Below, piece by piece: positions 8,212 to 17,269 of a DNA stretch of 35,091 bases (its first letter is position 1; every line of letters begins with the position of its first letter). Source of the stretch: DAOTXL01 sp034434895 (lineage in GTDB: Bacteria > Chloroflexota > Anaerolineae > JAAYZQ01). Under the pieces are notes generated by a model. It saw only the letters and a list, made by a program, of their open reading frames with translations, did no database searches and was not told the DNA's origin. A program made the position numbers and the translations under genes. The DNA is taken from assembly GCA_034434895.1 (NCBI GenBank), contig DAOTYI010000121.1, positions 1 to 35,091 of the forward strand. Direction: 5' to 3'.

Positions 8212-9405
8212 CTACCGCTCGCCCACGCCCAAGGCTGCCTCCAACCGCAGGCTGGCGTAGGACATGGCGTAGCTGAAGATGAAATAGATGATGGCCACAA
8301 AGACATAGACCTCCTGCTGCCGACCCAACCAGGCCGGCTGGGCCAGGACCGCTTTGCCGATGTACAACAGCTCAAACAGGCCGGCGATGCCGACCAGGGA
8401 GGTGTCTTTGAACAGGCTGATGAACTGGCCCACTGTGGCCGGGATCACCAGGCGCAGGGCCTGCGGCAGCACGATCAGGAAGGTGACCTGCAGGCCACTC
8501 ATGCCCAACGCTCTGGCGGCCTCGACCTGCCCCTGGGGGATGGCCTGCAGGCCACCGCGCACATTTTCGGCATTGTAGGCTGCGCTGAAAATGATGATGC
8601 CGGCCATCACGCGCCATAAACGGTCAATATGGATTTTTTCAGGTATGAAAAGCGGGAAAATGATTGAGGCCATGAACAGGACGGTGACCAGCGGCACACC
8701 GCGCACCACTTCGATACAGGTCACACAGAAGACGCGGATAACCGGCAGGGAGCTTTGCCGGCCCAGCGCCAGCAGGATGCCCAACGGCATCGAGGCCACA
8801 ATGCCCACCACCGACAGGAGGAAGGTCAGCAGCAACCCGCCCCACAGGTTGGTATTGATCGGCGGCAACGGCTTCAGGCCCGGCACGCCGCGCAACAGGA
8901 AAAAGATGGCCGGCAGCGATAACAACCAGCCCGGCAGCAGCCAGCGGCGCCAGCGGATGCCAGGTAGCCTGCGGGCCAGCCCCCAGCCCCCCACGATCAG
9001 AGCCACGTTGCCGGCCAGCCACAGCCGCACCGACAGGTCAAAAGGCACGAGGGCCAACATCGCCATTCCCGCTGCGGCGGCCACGGCAAAGGTGCGCAAC
9101 ACCCCGCCCCATGCCCCCCAGCTCAGGCCCAGCAACAGCGAGACGATCAGGACACAGGCCCCCACCCGCCATATCTGGTCGGGCGGGAACTGACCAACCA
9201 TGAACAACCGCAGGTTTTCGGTCACCACCCCCCACCGCGCCTCGGTCACGGCCCAGCGGATCAACCCCCTGAGAGCGAGGGTCGTCAGCCAGAGTGACCC
9301 AAGGGTCAGCAGGGCGTTGGCCCATGAACTGAACAGGTTACGGCGCAGCCAGCCCCACACGCCGAGGGTACGCGGTGGCTTGAGCGGTCCGGCGATCGTC
9401 GTCAT
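8212..9405 (-). CDS. aapM: General L-amino-acid ABC transporter permease AapM-like
   Basis: This 397-residue inner-membrane permease has an N-terminal extension with several hydrophobic segments, then the HisM-type permease core. The EAA loop EAARALGMSGLQVTFLIVLPQALRL-like segment contacts the ATPase. Length well above the usual 220-residue HisM/GlnP permeases is typical of AapM. The gene lies 6 bp after aapQ and 26 bp before aapP. The first codons MTTIAGPLKPPRTLG precede the first membrane segment. Confidence 0.92.
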   Translation of the reverse strand: MTTIAGPLKPPRTLGVWGWLRRNLFSSWANALLTLGSLWLTTLALRGLIRWAVTEARWGVVTENLRLFMVGQFPPDQIWRVGACVLIVSLLLGLSWGAWGGVLRTFAVAAAAGMAMLALVPFDLSVRLWLAGNVALIVGGWGLARRLPGIRWRRWLLPGWLLSLPAIFFLLRGVPGLKPLPPINTNLWGGLLLTFLLSVVGIVASMPLGILLALGRQSSLPVIRVFCVTCIEVVRGVPLVTVLFMASIIFPLFIPEKIHIDRLWRVMAGIIIFSAAYNAENVRGGLQAIPQGQVEAARALGMSGLQVTFLIVLPQALRLVIPATVGQFISLFKDTSLVGIAGLFELLYIGKAVLAQPAWLGRQQEVYVFVAIIYFIFSYAMSYASLRLEAALGVGER

Positions 9406-9411
9406 GTCGGC

Positions 9412-10611
9412 TTACCTCTGGATAAATTGCACACGCCGGTTGTAGATATTCATGACCAGCGATGTGATCAGGCTCATCGCCAGATAGCTGCCCATGATCA
9501 GGACCAGCACCGGCAGCGGCCTGCCGGTCTGGTTATAGATGGTGCCACCCACACTGTACAGGTCGGGATAGCCGATGGCCACCGCCAGGCTTGAGTTTTT
9601 GGTCAGATTGAGATACTGACTGATGAGCGGCGGGATGATGACCCGCATCGCCTGAGGAAAGATGACCAGCTGCAGGGTTTGCAGGTGGGTCAGGCCCAGG
9701 GCGCGGGCTGCCTCCTGTTGGCCTTTGTGCACCGCCAGGATGCCGCCGCGCACCACCTCGGCGATAAAGGCGCCGGTATAGGTCACCAGCCCCACCAGCA
9801 GCGCAGCAAACTCGGGGCTGAGGATGCGGCCCCCGACAAAGTTGAACCGCTGCAACACCGGGTCTTGCTTCACCAACGGGCTTTGCCCTGTCGCCAGCCA
9901 GACCGCCAGCCAGCCCACAGCTGCTATCACCCCCAGCGTGGCTACCGCCATGAGGAATGGGTAGCTGAGCGGACCGGATCGGATCTCCAGGCGGCGGAGG
10001 AGGAGATAGACCCCCACCGCCAGCAGCAATCCTCCCAGCAGTGCCCAGGACCAGGGCCGGTAGCTGGCAGTGGGAAAAAGCCAGCCCATCGCCACCCCCC
10101 GGTTGCTGACATAGATCGGGCCGGGCAGCTTCAAGCTCTCCTGGATGGATGGCCCCTGGACCATCCCGACGAAATACCAGAAAAAGAGCTGAACCAGCAA
10201 GGGAGTGTTGCGCATGACCTCGATATAGACCTGAGTGATGCGGTTCACCAACCAGTTCGAGGACAGGCGGGCCACGCCGACGACAACACCCAGGACCGTG
10301 GCCAGCACAATGCCCCAGGCCGACACGGTCAGCGTGTTGACCACACCGACCCAGAAGGCACGGCCGTAACTATCGGAAGGCTTGTAGGGAATCCCTTCGC
10401 CGATGTCAAAACCGGCTTCCAGCTTGAGAAATCCAAAGCCGCCGCTCAGACCACGCCTGGTCAGGGCCGTGGTCAGGTTGTGGTAAAGAAAAGCAGACAC
10501 GGCCACGACGAGCAACAAAAAGGCCAGTTGGGCCAGGATACGCAACACCCGCACATCACGCCACAAAGGGATGGCCCGGTGCGGGGAGCGGACGGTCAGG
10601 TCTCTATTCAT
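9412..10611 (-). CDS. aapQ: General L-amino-acid ABC transporter permease AapQ-like
   Basis: This second permease (399 residues from the ATG at 10611) has the long AapQ form: an N-terminal hydrophobic segment (ILAQLAFLLLVVAVSAFLY), a large insert, and the EAA loop with EAARALGLTHLQTLQL near the C-terminus. It pairs with AapM to form the membrane channel. An earlier in-frame TTG at 10647 is less likely: it overlaps the edge of a stem-loop and has no clear ribosome binding site. The ATG's own site is weak (GAGG at about 12-base spacing), so coupling or stem-loop effects may matter for expression. Confidence 0.9.
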   Translation of the reverse strand: MNRDLTVRSPHRAIPLWRDVRVLRILAQLAFLLLVVAVSAFLYHNLTTALTRRGLSGGFGFLKLEAGFDIGEGIPYKPSDSYGRAFWVGVVNTLTVSAWGIVLATVLGVVVGVARLSSNWLVNRITQVYIEVMRNTPLLVQLFFWYFVGMVQGPSIQESLKLPGPIYVSNRGVAMGWLFPTASYRPWSWALLGGLLLAVGVYLLLRRLEIRSGPLSYPFLMAVATLGVIAAVGWLAVWLATGQSPLVKQDPVLQRFNFVGGRILSPEFAALLVGLVTYTGAFIAEVVRGGILAVHKGQQEAARALGLTHLQTLQLVIFPQAMRVIIPPLISQYLNLTKNSSLAVAIGYPDLYSVGGTIYNQTGRPLPVLVLIMGSYLAMSLITSLVMNIYNRRVQFIQR

Positions 10612-10648
10612 GGTCGCAAATGGCCTCGACGGGATCGGGTCGGTCAAA

Positions 10649-10686
10649 GACCTGGCAGGTCTTTTGAAAGTCAGACCTGCCAGGTC
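10649..10686. repeat. 14-bp perfect stem-loop between aapJ and aapQ
   Basis: GACCTGGCAGGTCT (10649-10662) and AGACCTGCCAGGTC (10673-10686) are exact reverse complements around a 10-nt loop. Each arm is itself an odd-length near-palindrome (GACCTG-N-CAGGTC), so the site could also be a pair of protein-binding sites. It lies in the 158-bp gap between the binding-protein and permease genes, has no long T-run, and is well placed to protect the aapJ end of the mRNA. Confidence 0.75.
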
Positions 10687-10769
10687 CAGACCGTTATGGA
10701 TCAGTTTTCCTGTTCGGGACAGGGATCAACGCGGCCGAACACAGATTCTGGAAATTCAGGAGCAGGCCC

Positions 10770-11903
<1,134 letters not shown>

Positions 11904-11979
11904 AGTTTCCTCCTCCTTGCTACAAAATAGAATGGTTGCTCAACGGTCGTCTTTTTGCCGATCATCACCCCCTTTCGCT

Positions 11980-12022
11980 TGAGAGCCAGTCTGAAAACCA
12001 CCAAGGACACAAAGAATTTCTG
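11980..12022. repeat. Half copy of the inverted-repeat element, in the aapJ leader
   Basis: Bases 11980-12022 match the left arm of copy 1 (1385-1427) with two differences; no right arm follows. It sits inside the predicted 5' leader of aapJ, directly after the predicted transcription start, so one arm of the element is transcribed in every aapJ mRNA. The rest of the 464-bp gap between aapJ and hsp20 holds the two divergent promoters and the small hairpin described separately. Confidence 0.8.
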
Positions 12023-12030
12023 GCAACGCT

Positions 12031-12059
12031 ATTATACCACAACCTGGCAATTCGGGCAA
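12031..12059 (-). promoter_or_regulatory. Putative promoter of the aapJQMP operon
   Basis: On the minus strand TTGCCC (12054-12059) is followed after 17 bp by a consensus TATAAT (12031-12036), with TGG directly before it (extended -10: GTGGTATAAT). The transcription start would be near 12024. Confidence 0.65.
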
Positions 12060-12227
12060 CTTTTCCTCCTCCACCCCAGGTCCCTGTCAAAGCCGCTGAT
12101 TGTCATGTTTCCGCTCGCCGGCGATCTGGGACCGCCGGCCAGGTCCATCTGGAAGGACCGCCAGGTCTGCATGGGCGGAGCGCCGCTCTGCCCTGACCGG
12201 CGGATGGGCAGCGGGACACAGCCGGCC

Positions 12228-12249
12228 CACCTGTCAGGCCGGACAGGTG
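12228..12249. repeat. Short inverted repeat upstream of the hsp20 promoter
   Basis: CACCTGTC (12228-12235) and GACAGGTG (12242-12249) are perfect inverted arms around 6 nt. The site ends 16 bp before the -35 hexamer of hsp20, so it could be a regulator site or only a small hairpin. Confidence 0.4.
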
Positions 12250-12265
12250 CATCCCCCTCTACAGC

Positions 12266-12294
12266 TTGAGTAGATCGGCCAGGTGTGGTAAAAT
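12266..12294 (+). promoter_or_regulatory. Putative promoter of hsp20
   Basis: TTGAGT (12266-12271), a 17-bp spacer and TAAAAT (12289-12294) preceded by GTGG. The leader is about 67 nt. No CIRCE-type inverted repeat was seen, so heat control, if any, works another way. Confidence 0.55.
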
Positions 12295-12367
12295 GGGAAC
12301 TGCCGCCCGGCGTCAGGGCCCAGGTAGCCCGATGGCCGGCCAATCGGAGCCGTTCGAGGGAGGCAGG

Positions 12368-12811
12368 ATGAACCAGCAGGGGCAAGAAAAGTTGATAGGG
12401 GTCGATCGGGTGCGCCTGGAGATGCTGAGCCTGTTGCGGGAACCGGCGCCTGTCCACCACTGGGTTTCGGCCGGCCAGCCCAGAACCTGGCGCCCCCCTA
12501 CCGATGTCTATGAGACGGACGACCAGGTGGTGGTGAAGGTTGAGATCGCAGGCATGCAGGAGGAGGATTTTTCCATCGCCCTGGAGTCGAAAAGGCTGAT
12601 CATCCGGGGCATCCGGCACGACCCGGCAGCCAAACTGGCCTATCAACAGATGGAGATTTTGTACGGCTACTTTGAAACCGATGCCTATCTCCCCGGGGCG
12701 ATTGATCCAGAACGGATTGAAGCGATCTATCAGGACGGCTTCCTGAGCATCTTTCTGTCCAAGGCCAGACCCCGCCACGTGCCCGTGACAGGCGGCGAGG
12801 AATGCCCCTGA
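12368..12811 (+). CDS. Small heat-shock protein (Hsp20/alpha-crystallin family)
   Basis: The 147-residue protein is an ATP-independent chaperone that binds unfolding proteins. The alpha-crystallin domain starts at about WRPPTDVYETDDQVVVKVEIAGM and continues through a beta-sandwich with GYFETDAYLPGAID in place of the usual FxRxxxLP, ending with LSIFLSKA. The start at 12368 has GGGAGG just upstream and is preferred over an in-frame GTG-type start at 12266, which overlaps the promoter. The C-terminal tail lacks a clear I-x-I/V motif, which may weaken oligomer formation. It is followed by lon, another protein-quality gene, 232 bp downstream. Confidence 0.9.
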   Translation: MNQQGQEKLIGVDRVRLEMLSLLREPAPVHHWVSAGQPRTWRPPTDVYETDDQVVVKVEIAGMQEEDFSIALESKRLIIRGIRHDPAAKLAYQQMEILYGYFETDAYLPGAIDPERIEAIYQDGFLSIFLSKARPRHVPVTGGEECP

Positions 12812-12937
12812 CCGGACCGGGCTGGAAAAGCCTGACCGGCGGGATTGGGCGCAGCAGACTCGCCGATCCGCTGCATCTGAAAAGGTGGAGGCATGACACT
12901 CACGGAAGGTGCTGAGTTTTGGCGTGCTCTGCGGTGT

Positions 12938-12959
12938 AGGACAGGCTTCAGCCTGTCCT
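12938..12959. repeat. Palindrome with 10-bp arms upstream of lon
   Basis: AGGACAGGCT (12938-12947) and AGCCTGTCCT (12950-12959) are perfect arms around a 2-nt loop. This looks like an interspersed palindromic repeat of a kind common in many bacterial intergenic regions. It lies in the 232-bp hsp20-lon gap, which otherwise holds no recognised gene or clear promoter. Confidence 0.65.
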
Positions 12960-13043
12960 GCAGGATTGAATTTTTAAGCGCCCTCTGCCAGGGTGTGGGA
13001 GAGAGGTCCAATCGAGCATGATCGAGGAATAGCGGAGAAGAGA

Positions 13044-15482
13044 ATGGCAGAAGTCGAGCAGTCAGACACACAACGCAAAGAGGGGATTTCCTTTCCCAGG
13101 GAACTGGCCATCCTTCCCCTGCGCGGGGTGGTTGTGTACCCGGTCACTTTTCAGGCATTGAGCGTGGGGCAACCCCGCTCCATCCGGCTGGTAGATGACG
13201 CGACGGTGGGCAAACAGTTGATCGGCCTGGTGACCGCCCGCAGCCCTGAGGTCGAAGAGCCGGGACCGGGAGATGTGTATGACATCGGCGTGGTGGCCAC
13301 CATCCACCGCATGATCAAGGCCCCCGATGGCACCATCCGTCTGCTGGTGCAGGGGTTGGAGCGCATCCGCATCGAAGAGTGGGTCGGCCGGGAACCCTAT
13401 CTGCGGGCGCGGGTCAGTGCCCTGCCGGATGTGGTGGAAGAGGGGATCGAGGTCGAGGCTCTGATGCGCAACGCCGTAGACCTGCTGCGCCGTCTGGTGT
13501 CGCTGGTGTCACAGTTGCCCGATGAGCTGCTGATGGCCGCCCTCAACCTGGATGATCCACGCCAGCTGGTCTACTTTATCGCCACCAATATCCGCATGGA
13601 GATCGCCGACGCCCAGGCCATCCTGGAGATTGATAGCGTCCGTGAGAAGCTGCTCAAACTGACGACCATCATGACCAAGGAACTGGAAGTCCTGGAACTG
13701 GGGCGCAAGATCCAGTCCGAGGCCCAGTCCGAGATGGAAAAGATGCAGCGCGAGTATTTCTTGCGCGAACAGCTCAAGGCGATCAAGAAGGAGCTGGGGG
13801 AACAGGATGAGCAGGCGGTCGAGATCGAAGAGTACCGGCAAAAGATCGCCGCCGCCGGCATGCCGGAAGAGGCGGAGAAGGAGGCCCGACGCGAGCTGAG
13901 CCGCATGGAAAAGATGCCCCCTCAGGCGGCCGAGTATTCGGTCATCAAGACCTATCTGGACTGGCTGACCGAGATGCCCTGGCAGGTGGCGACCGAGGAC
14001 CAGTTGGACATCGGCCATGCCCGCCAGGTGCTGGATGAGGACCACTATGACCTGGAGGAGATCAAGGAGCGCATCCTGGAATATCTGGCAGTGCGCAAGC
14101 TCCGGCTGGAGCGCAAAGAGGAGCGGGAGCAGGAGGAAGTGCAGGACCAGATCCGCAGCGAGCGGGAAGGGGTGATCCTGTGCTTTGTCGGCCCGCCCGG
14201 CACAGGCAAGACCAGCCTGGGACGCTCGATCGCCCGGGCGCTGGGCCGCAAGTTCCTGCGCATGAGCCTGGGGGGCATGCGCGACGAGGCTGAGATCCGG
14301 GGCCACCGGCGGACCTACATCGGCGCCATGCCGGGGCGGATCATCCAGGGCATCAGACGGGTCGGCACCCGAAATCCGGTGTTCATGCTGGATGAGATTG
14401 ACAAGGTCGGCATCGACTGGCGAGGGGATCCCTCCTCGGCCCTGCTAGAGGTGCTGGACCCGGAGCAGAACCGTGACTTCCGGGACCATTATCTGGACGT
14501 GCCGTTTGACCTGAGCCAGGTGATGTTCATCACCACGGCCAACCAGCTGGCCCCCATTCCCGAACCGCTGCGCGACCGGATGGAGATCCTGGAACTGGAC
14601 GGCTACACCGAGGAGGAAAAGGTGCGCATCGCCCAGCAGTACCTGCTCCCCCGCCAGCTCCGGGAGAATTCGTTGCGCCCCGGCGAATTGACCTTCGACG
14701 ACGAGGCGTTGCGGGCCATCATCCGCGACTATACCCGCGAGGCCGGCGTGCGCAACCTGGAACGGCAGATCGGCACGGTCTGTCGCAAAGTAGCCACCAG
14801 GGTGGCGGAAGCCTCCGGCCCGGAGAAGGGAGAGGGGACTGCCCTGACGGTCCACATCACAGCCAATGATCTGGTGGAGTACCTGGGCAAACCCCGTTTC
14901 TATTTCGAAGGGGCCGACCGGTGCGAGATGCCTGGCGTGGCCACCGGCCTGGTGGTGACGCCGGTCGGTGGCGACATCACCTTCATCGAAGCCACGCGGA
15001 TGAAGGGCAGCAAGCAGTTGATCCTGACCGGCAAACTGGGCGAGGTGATGAAAGAGTCGGCTCAGGCGGCCGTCAGCTATGTGCGCTCCAAGGCGGCAGA
15101 GCTGGGCATTGACGAGAGCCTCTTTGCCGAAAGCGACCTGCACATCCACGTGCCGGCCGGGGCGGTGCCCAAAGATGGCCCCTCGGCCGGAGTGACCATC
15201 GCCACCGCCCTGGTGTCGCTGCTGACCGGGCGCAAGGTCCGGGCCGATGTGGCCATGACCGGGGAGATCACCTTGCGCGGCCAGGTGCTGCCGGTGGGTG
15301 GCATCAAGCAGAAGGTGCTGGCTGCGGCACGGGCCGGGATCAATTCTGTGATCCTGCCCCGGCGCAACGAGCCAGACCTGGAGGACATCCCCGACGAGAT
15401 CCGCAGCCAGATGAACTTTATCCTGGCCGAGCAGGTGGACGAGGTCTTTGCCGCTGCCTTGCGCGATGGCACCACCGCCTAA
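13044..15482 (+). CDS. lon: ATP-dependent protease Lon (LonA type)
   Basis: Lon degrades damaged and regulatory proteins in the cytoplasm. The 812-residue protein has the N-terminal LAN domain (LPLRGVVVYPVTFQAL onward), a coiled-coil helical region (about 220-300), the AAA+ module with Walker A GPPGTGKT (Lys389) and FMLDEIDKVG, and the protease domain with the dyad Ser714 (KDGPSAGVT) and Lys757 (GGIKQK). The ATG at 13044 has GGAGAAGAG just upstream; a longer frame to 12993 lacks this. It is first in a run of five genes spaced 3-53 bp apart, which suggests one transcript ending after hutI. Confidence 0.98.
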   Translation: MAEVEQSDTQRKEGISFPRELAILPLRGVVVYPVTFQALSVGQPRSIRLVDDATVGKQLIGLVTARSPEVEEPGPGDVYDIGVVATIHRMIKAPDGTIRLLVQGLERIRIEEWVGREPYLRARVSALPDVVEEGIEVEALMRNAVDLLRRLVSLVSQLPDELLMAALNLDDPRQLVYFIATNIRMEIADAQAILEIDSVREKLLKLTTIMTKELEVLELGRKIQSEAQSEMEKMQREYFLREQLKAIKKELGEQDEQAVEIEEYRQKIAAAGMPEEAEKEARRELSRMEKMPPQAAEYSVIKTYLDWLTEMPWQVATEDQLDIGHARQVLDEDHYDLEEIKERILEYLAVRKLRLERKEEREQEEVQDQIRSEREGVILCFVGPPGTGKTSLGRSIARALGRKFLRMSLGGMRDEAEIRGHRRTYIGAMPGRIIQGIRRVGTRNPVFMLDEIDKVGIDWRGDPSSALLEVLDPEQNRDFRDHYLDVPFDLSQVMFITTANQLAPIPEPLRDRMEILELDGYTEEEKVRIAQQYLLPRQLRENSLRPGELTFDDEALRAIIRDYTREAGVRNLERQIGTVCRKVATRVAEASGPEKGEGTALTVHITANDLVEYLGKPRFYFEGADRCEMPGVATGLVVTPVGGDITFIEATRMKGSKQLILTGKLGEVMKESAQAAVSYVRSKAAELGIDESLFAESDLHIHVPAGAVPKDGPSAGVTIATALVSLLTGRKVRADVAMTGEITLRGQVLPVGGIKQKVLAAARAGINSVILPRRNEPDLEDIPDEIRSQMNFILAEQVDEVFAAALRDGTTA

Positions 15483-15535
15483 ATGAGCAGGGCAACGGCT
15501 CGCAGTTGCCCTACCGTGGTTATCAGGGAGTTGAC

Positions 15536-17239
15536 GTGACAAAAAAGAAAAGCGACAAGATGCAGTGGTACAAAATGGATTTGCACCTTCATACCCCCGC
15601 TTCGGCCGACTGGCAGGAGCCGGGGGTCAGTTATCTGGACCTGCTGCATCGGGCCGAGGCGCAGGGATTGGACATTATTGCCATCACCGACCATAATACG
15701 GTCGCCGGCTGCGCCGCTGTGCAGGCGGAGGTCCAGCAGCTTGATCTGCTGCAACGATTGGGGCGTATTCAGCCCGATGAGCAACACCGATTGGAGGAAT
15801 ATCGCCGCCTGGGGAACAAGATGCTGGTCTTGCCCGGTTTTGAATTTACGGCCACCCTGGGACTTCACATCCTGGCCATTTTCCCGCCCGAAACCAGCAT
15901 CCGCACGCTGGAACATCTGCTGCTGGAATTGAATGTGCCGGCCGACAAGCTGGATGAAGGGGCCACCGAGGTCGGGGCGACCACCGATGTGTTGACCGCC
16001 TATCAGGTGCTCGATCAGGCCGGTGGACTGGTCATTGCCGCGCATGCCAACACCAGCCATGGGGTGGCGCTGCGCGGGCTTGATTTCGGCGGGCAGACAC
16101 GCATCGCCTATACCCAGGATGTCCATCTCCATGCCCTGGAGGTCACCGACCTGGAGAAGCGGGGCCAACGGACAACCGCCTCGTTCTTCAGCGGCCGCAA
16201 GCCGGAGTACCCCCGCCGCATGCACTGCATCCAGGGGTCCGATGCCCACCGCCTGACCCGTCACCCCAAGGACGCAACCCGCCTGGGATGGGGCGACCGG
16301 GTGACCGAGATTTTGCTCCCCGAACCGACCTTTGAGGCGATCAAAGCGGTATTTCTGGGAGAAGACTTTGCCCGCACCCGGCCCTACCGCCCGACCAAAG
16401 CCCCCTTTGACCATGTCCAGGCCGCCCGCGAAGAAGGCCCCAGCATCGTCCAGGCGTTCCACGAGAGTATGAGCCGGCAGGGAGGGCGGCTGCACGCCAT
16501 CCTGCGCGACATCGTGGCCATGGCCAATACCAACGGCGGCACCATCTATGTGGGCGTCAAGGCCGATCCCAAGACGCCACCGGTGGGGATTGCCGACCCG
16601 GAGGAGGCCACGGCGATGCTCAAAGGGGAGATCCAGCGCAAGATCACCCCGCCGTTGGAGGTGGCCATTACCACGGTCGAAACCCAGGGCCGGACGGTGC
16701 TCCAGCTCAGCGTGCCGGCGGGCAAGGATGTGCCCTATGCCATAGATGGCACTTATATCTATCTGCGCCAGGAGGCCGAGACCAACATTGCCATGCGGGA
16801 CGAAATCCTGGCCCTGGTCAGACGGGCATTGTTGGCCGAACCGCCCCCCAGCCCTGGGGAGGCGCCGCCCGCCACCGCTGCCCCGCCGACCGGCGTGGAG
16901 CCACCGGGAACCGGGGTGCAGATCATCGCGACGGTCGAGCGCAAAGGGACCCTCTATCACACCGTCAAAGACCTGCGCAACGGCAACATCGTCCAGAATG
17001 TCACCCGTTCCTCGGCCCGCAAACTGTGGCAGTATGCCATCACCGAACATGAAACCAGACCGGTCCAGGAGGAACAGGTCCAGTGGCAGGGTGACCTGGG
17101 GCTGTGGAAATCGTCCAGGCGGGCCGGCAAGGTCCGCTACGATCTGGTGCAGCGGATGCCGGGGGGGGAACTTCATGTCTACTATGGCGTGACCGAAGAT
17201 GGGATTGATGGACCCTGGCGCGTCTTTTTGCAGGAATGA
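15536..17239 (+). CDS. PHP-domain phosphoesterase fused to AlbA_2 (Schlafen-type) domain
   Basis: The 567-residue protein starts at a GTG with GGGAG five bases upstream. Residues 9-250 are a PHP metal-dependent hydrolase: DLHLH (His17, His19), ITDHN (Asp52, His53), LVIAAHANT, and GSDAH (Asp236, His238), the residues that bind the metals in TrpH-like phosphoesterases. Residues about 300-425 are an AlbA_2-like domain (LRDIVAMANTNGGTIYVGV, then a GTYIYLRQ-type end). A Pro/Ala/Glu-rich linker follows, then an unrecognised domain of about 105 residues. Nucleic acid or a nucleotide is a plausible substrate by family, not shown. It lies 53 bp after lon and 30 bp before a AAA+ ATPase, which is probably its partner. 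Confidence 0.85.
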   Translation: MTKKKSDKMQWYKMDLHLHTPASADWQEPGVSYLDLLHRAEAQGLDIIAITDHNTVAGCAAVQAEVQQLDLLQRLGRIQPDEQHRLEEYRRLGNKMLVLPGFEFTATLGLHILAIFPPETSIRTLEHLLLELNVPADKLDEGATEVGATTDVLTAYQVLDQAGGLVIAAHANTSHGVALRGLDFGGQTRIAYTQDVHLHALEVTDLEKRGQRTTASFFSGRKPEYPRRMHCIQGSDAHRLTRHPKDATRLGWGDRVTEILLPEPTFEAIKAVFLGEDFARTRPYRPTKAPFDHVQAAREEGPSIVQAFHESMSRQGGRLHAILRDIVAMANTNGGTIYVGVKADPKTPPVGIADPEEATAMLKGEIQRKITPPLEVAITTVETQGRTVLQLSVPAGKDVPYAIDGTYIYLRQEAETNIAMRDEILALVRRALLAEPPPSPGEAPPATAAPPTGVEPPGTGVQIIATVERKGTLYHTVKDLRNGNIVQNVTRSSARKLWQYAITEHETRPVQEEQVQWQGDLGLWKSSRRAGKVRYDLVQRMPGGELHVYYGVTEDGIDGPWRVFLQE

Positions 17240-17269
17240 GCGATAACCGCAGCGTATGGAGGCGATGGA

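Noticed and set aside
10612..10647. TTG start adding 12 residues to aapQ
   Set aside because: No ribosome binding site, and it abuts the stem-loop; the ATG at 10611 is preferred.
12032..12778. 248-residue minus-strand frame over hsp20
   Set aside because: It is antisense to Hsp20 and crosses the promoter region; no coding signal.
12893..13021. 42-residue frame starting MTLTEGAEFW before lon
   Set aside because: Its GGAGG lies only one base from the ATG, and the frame runs through the 12938-12959 palindrome, so it is probably chance.
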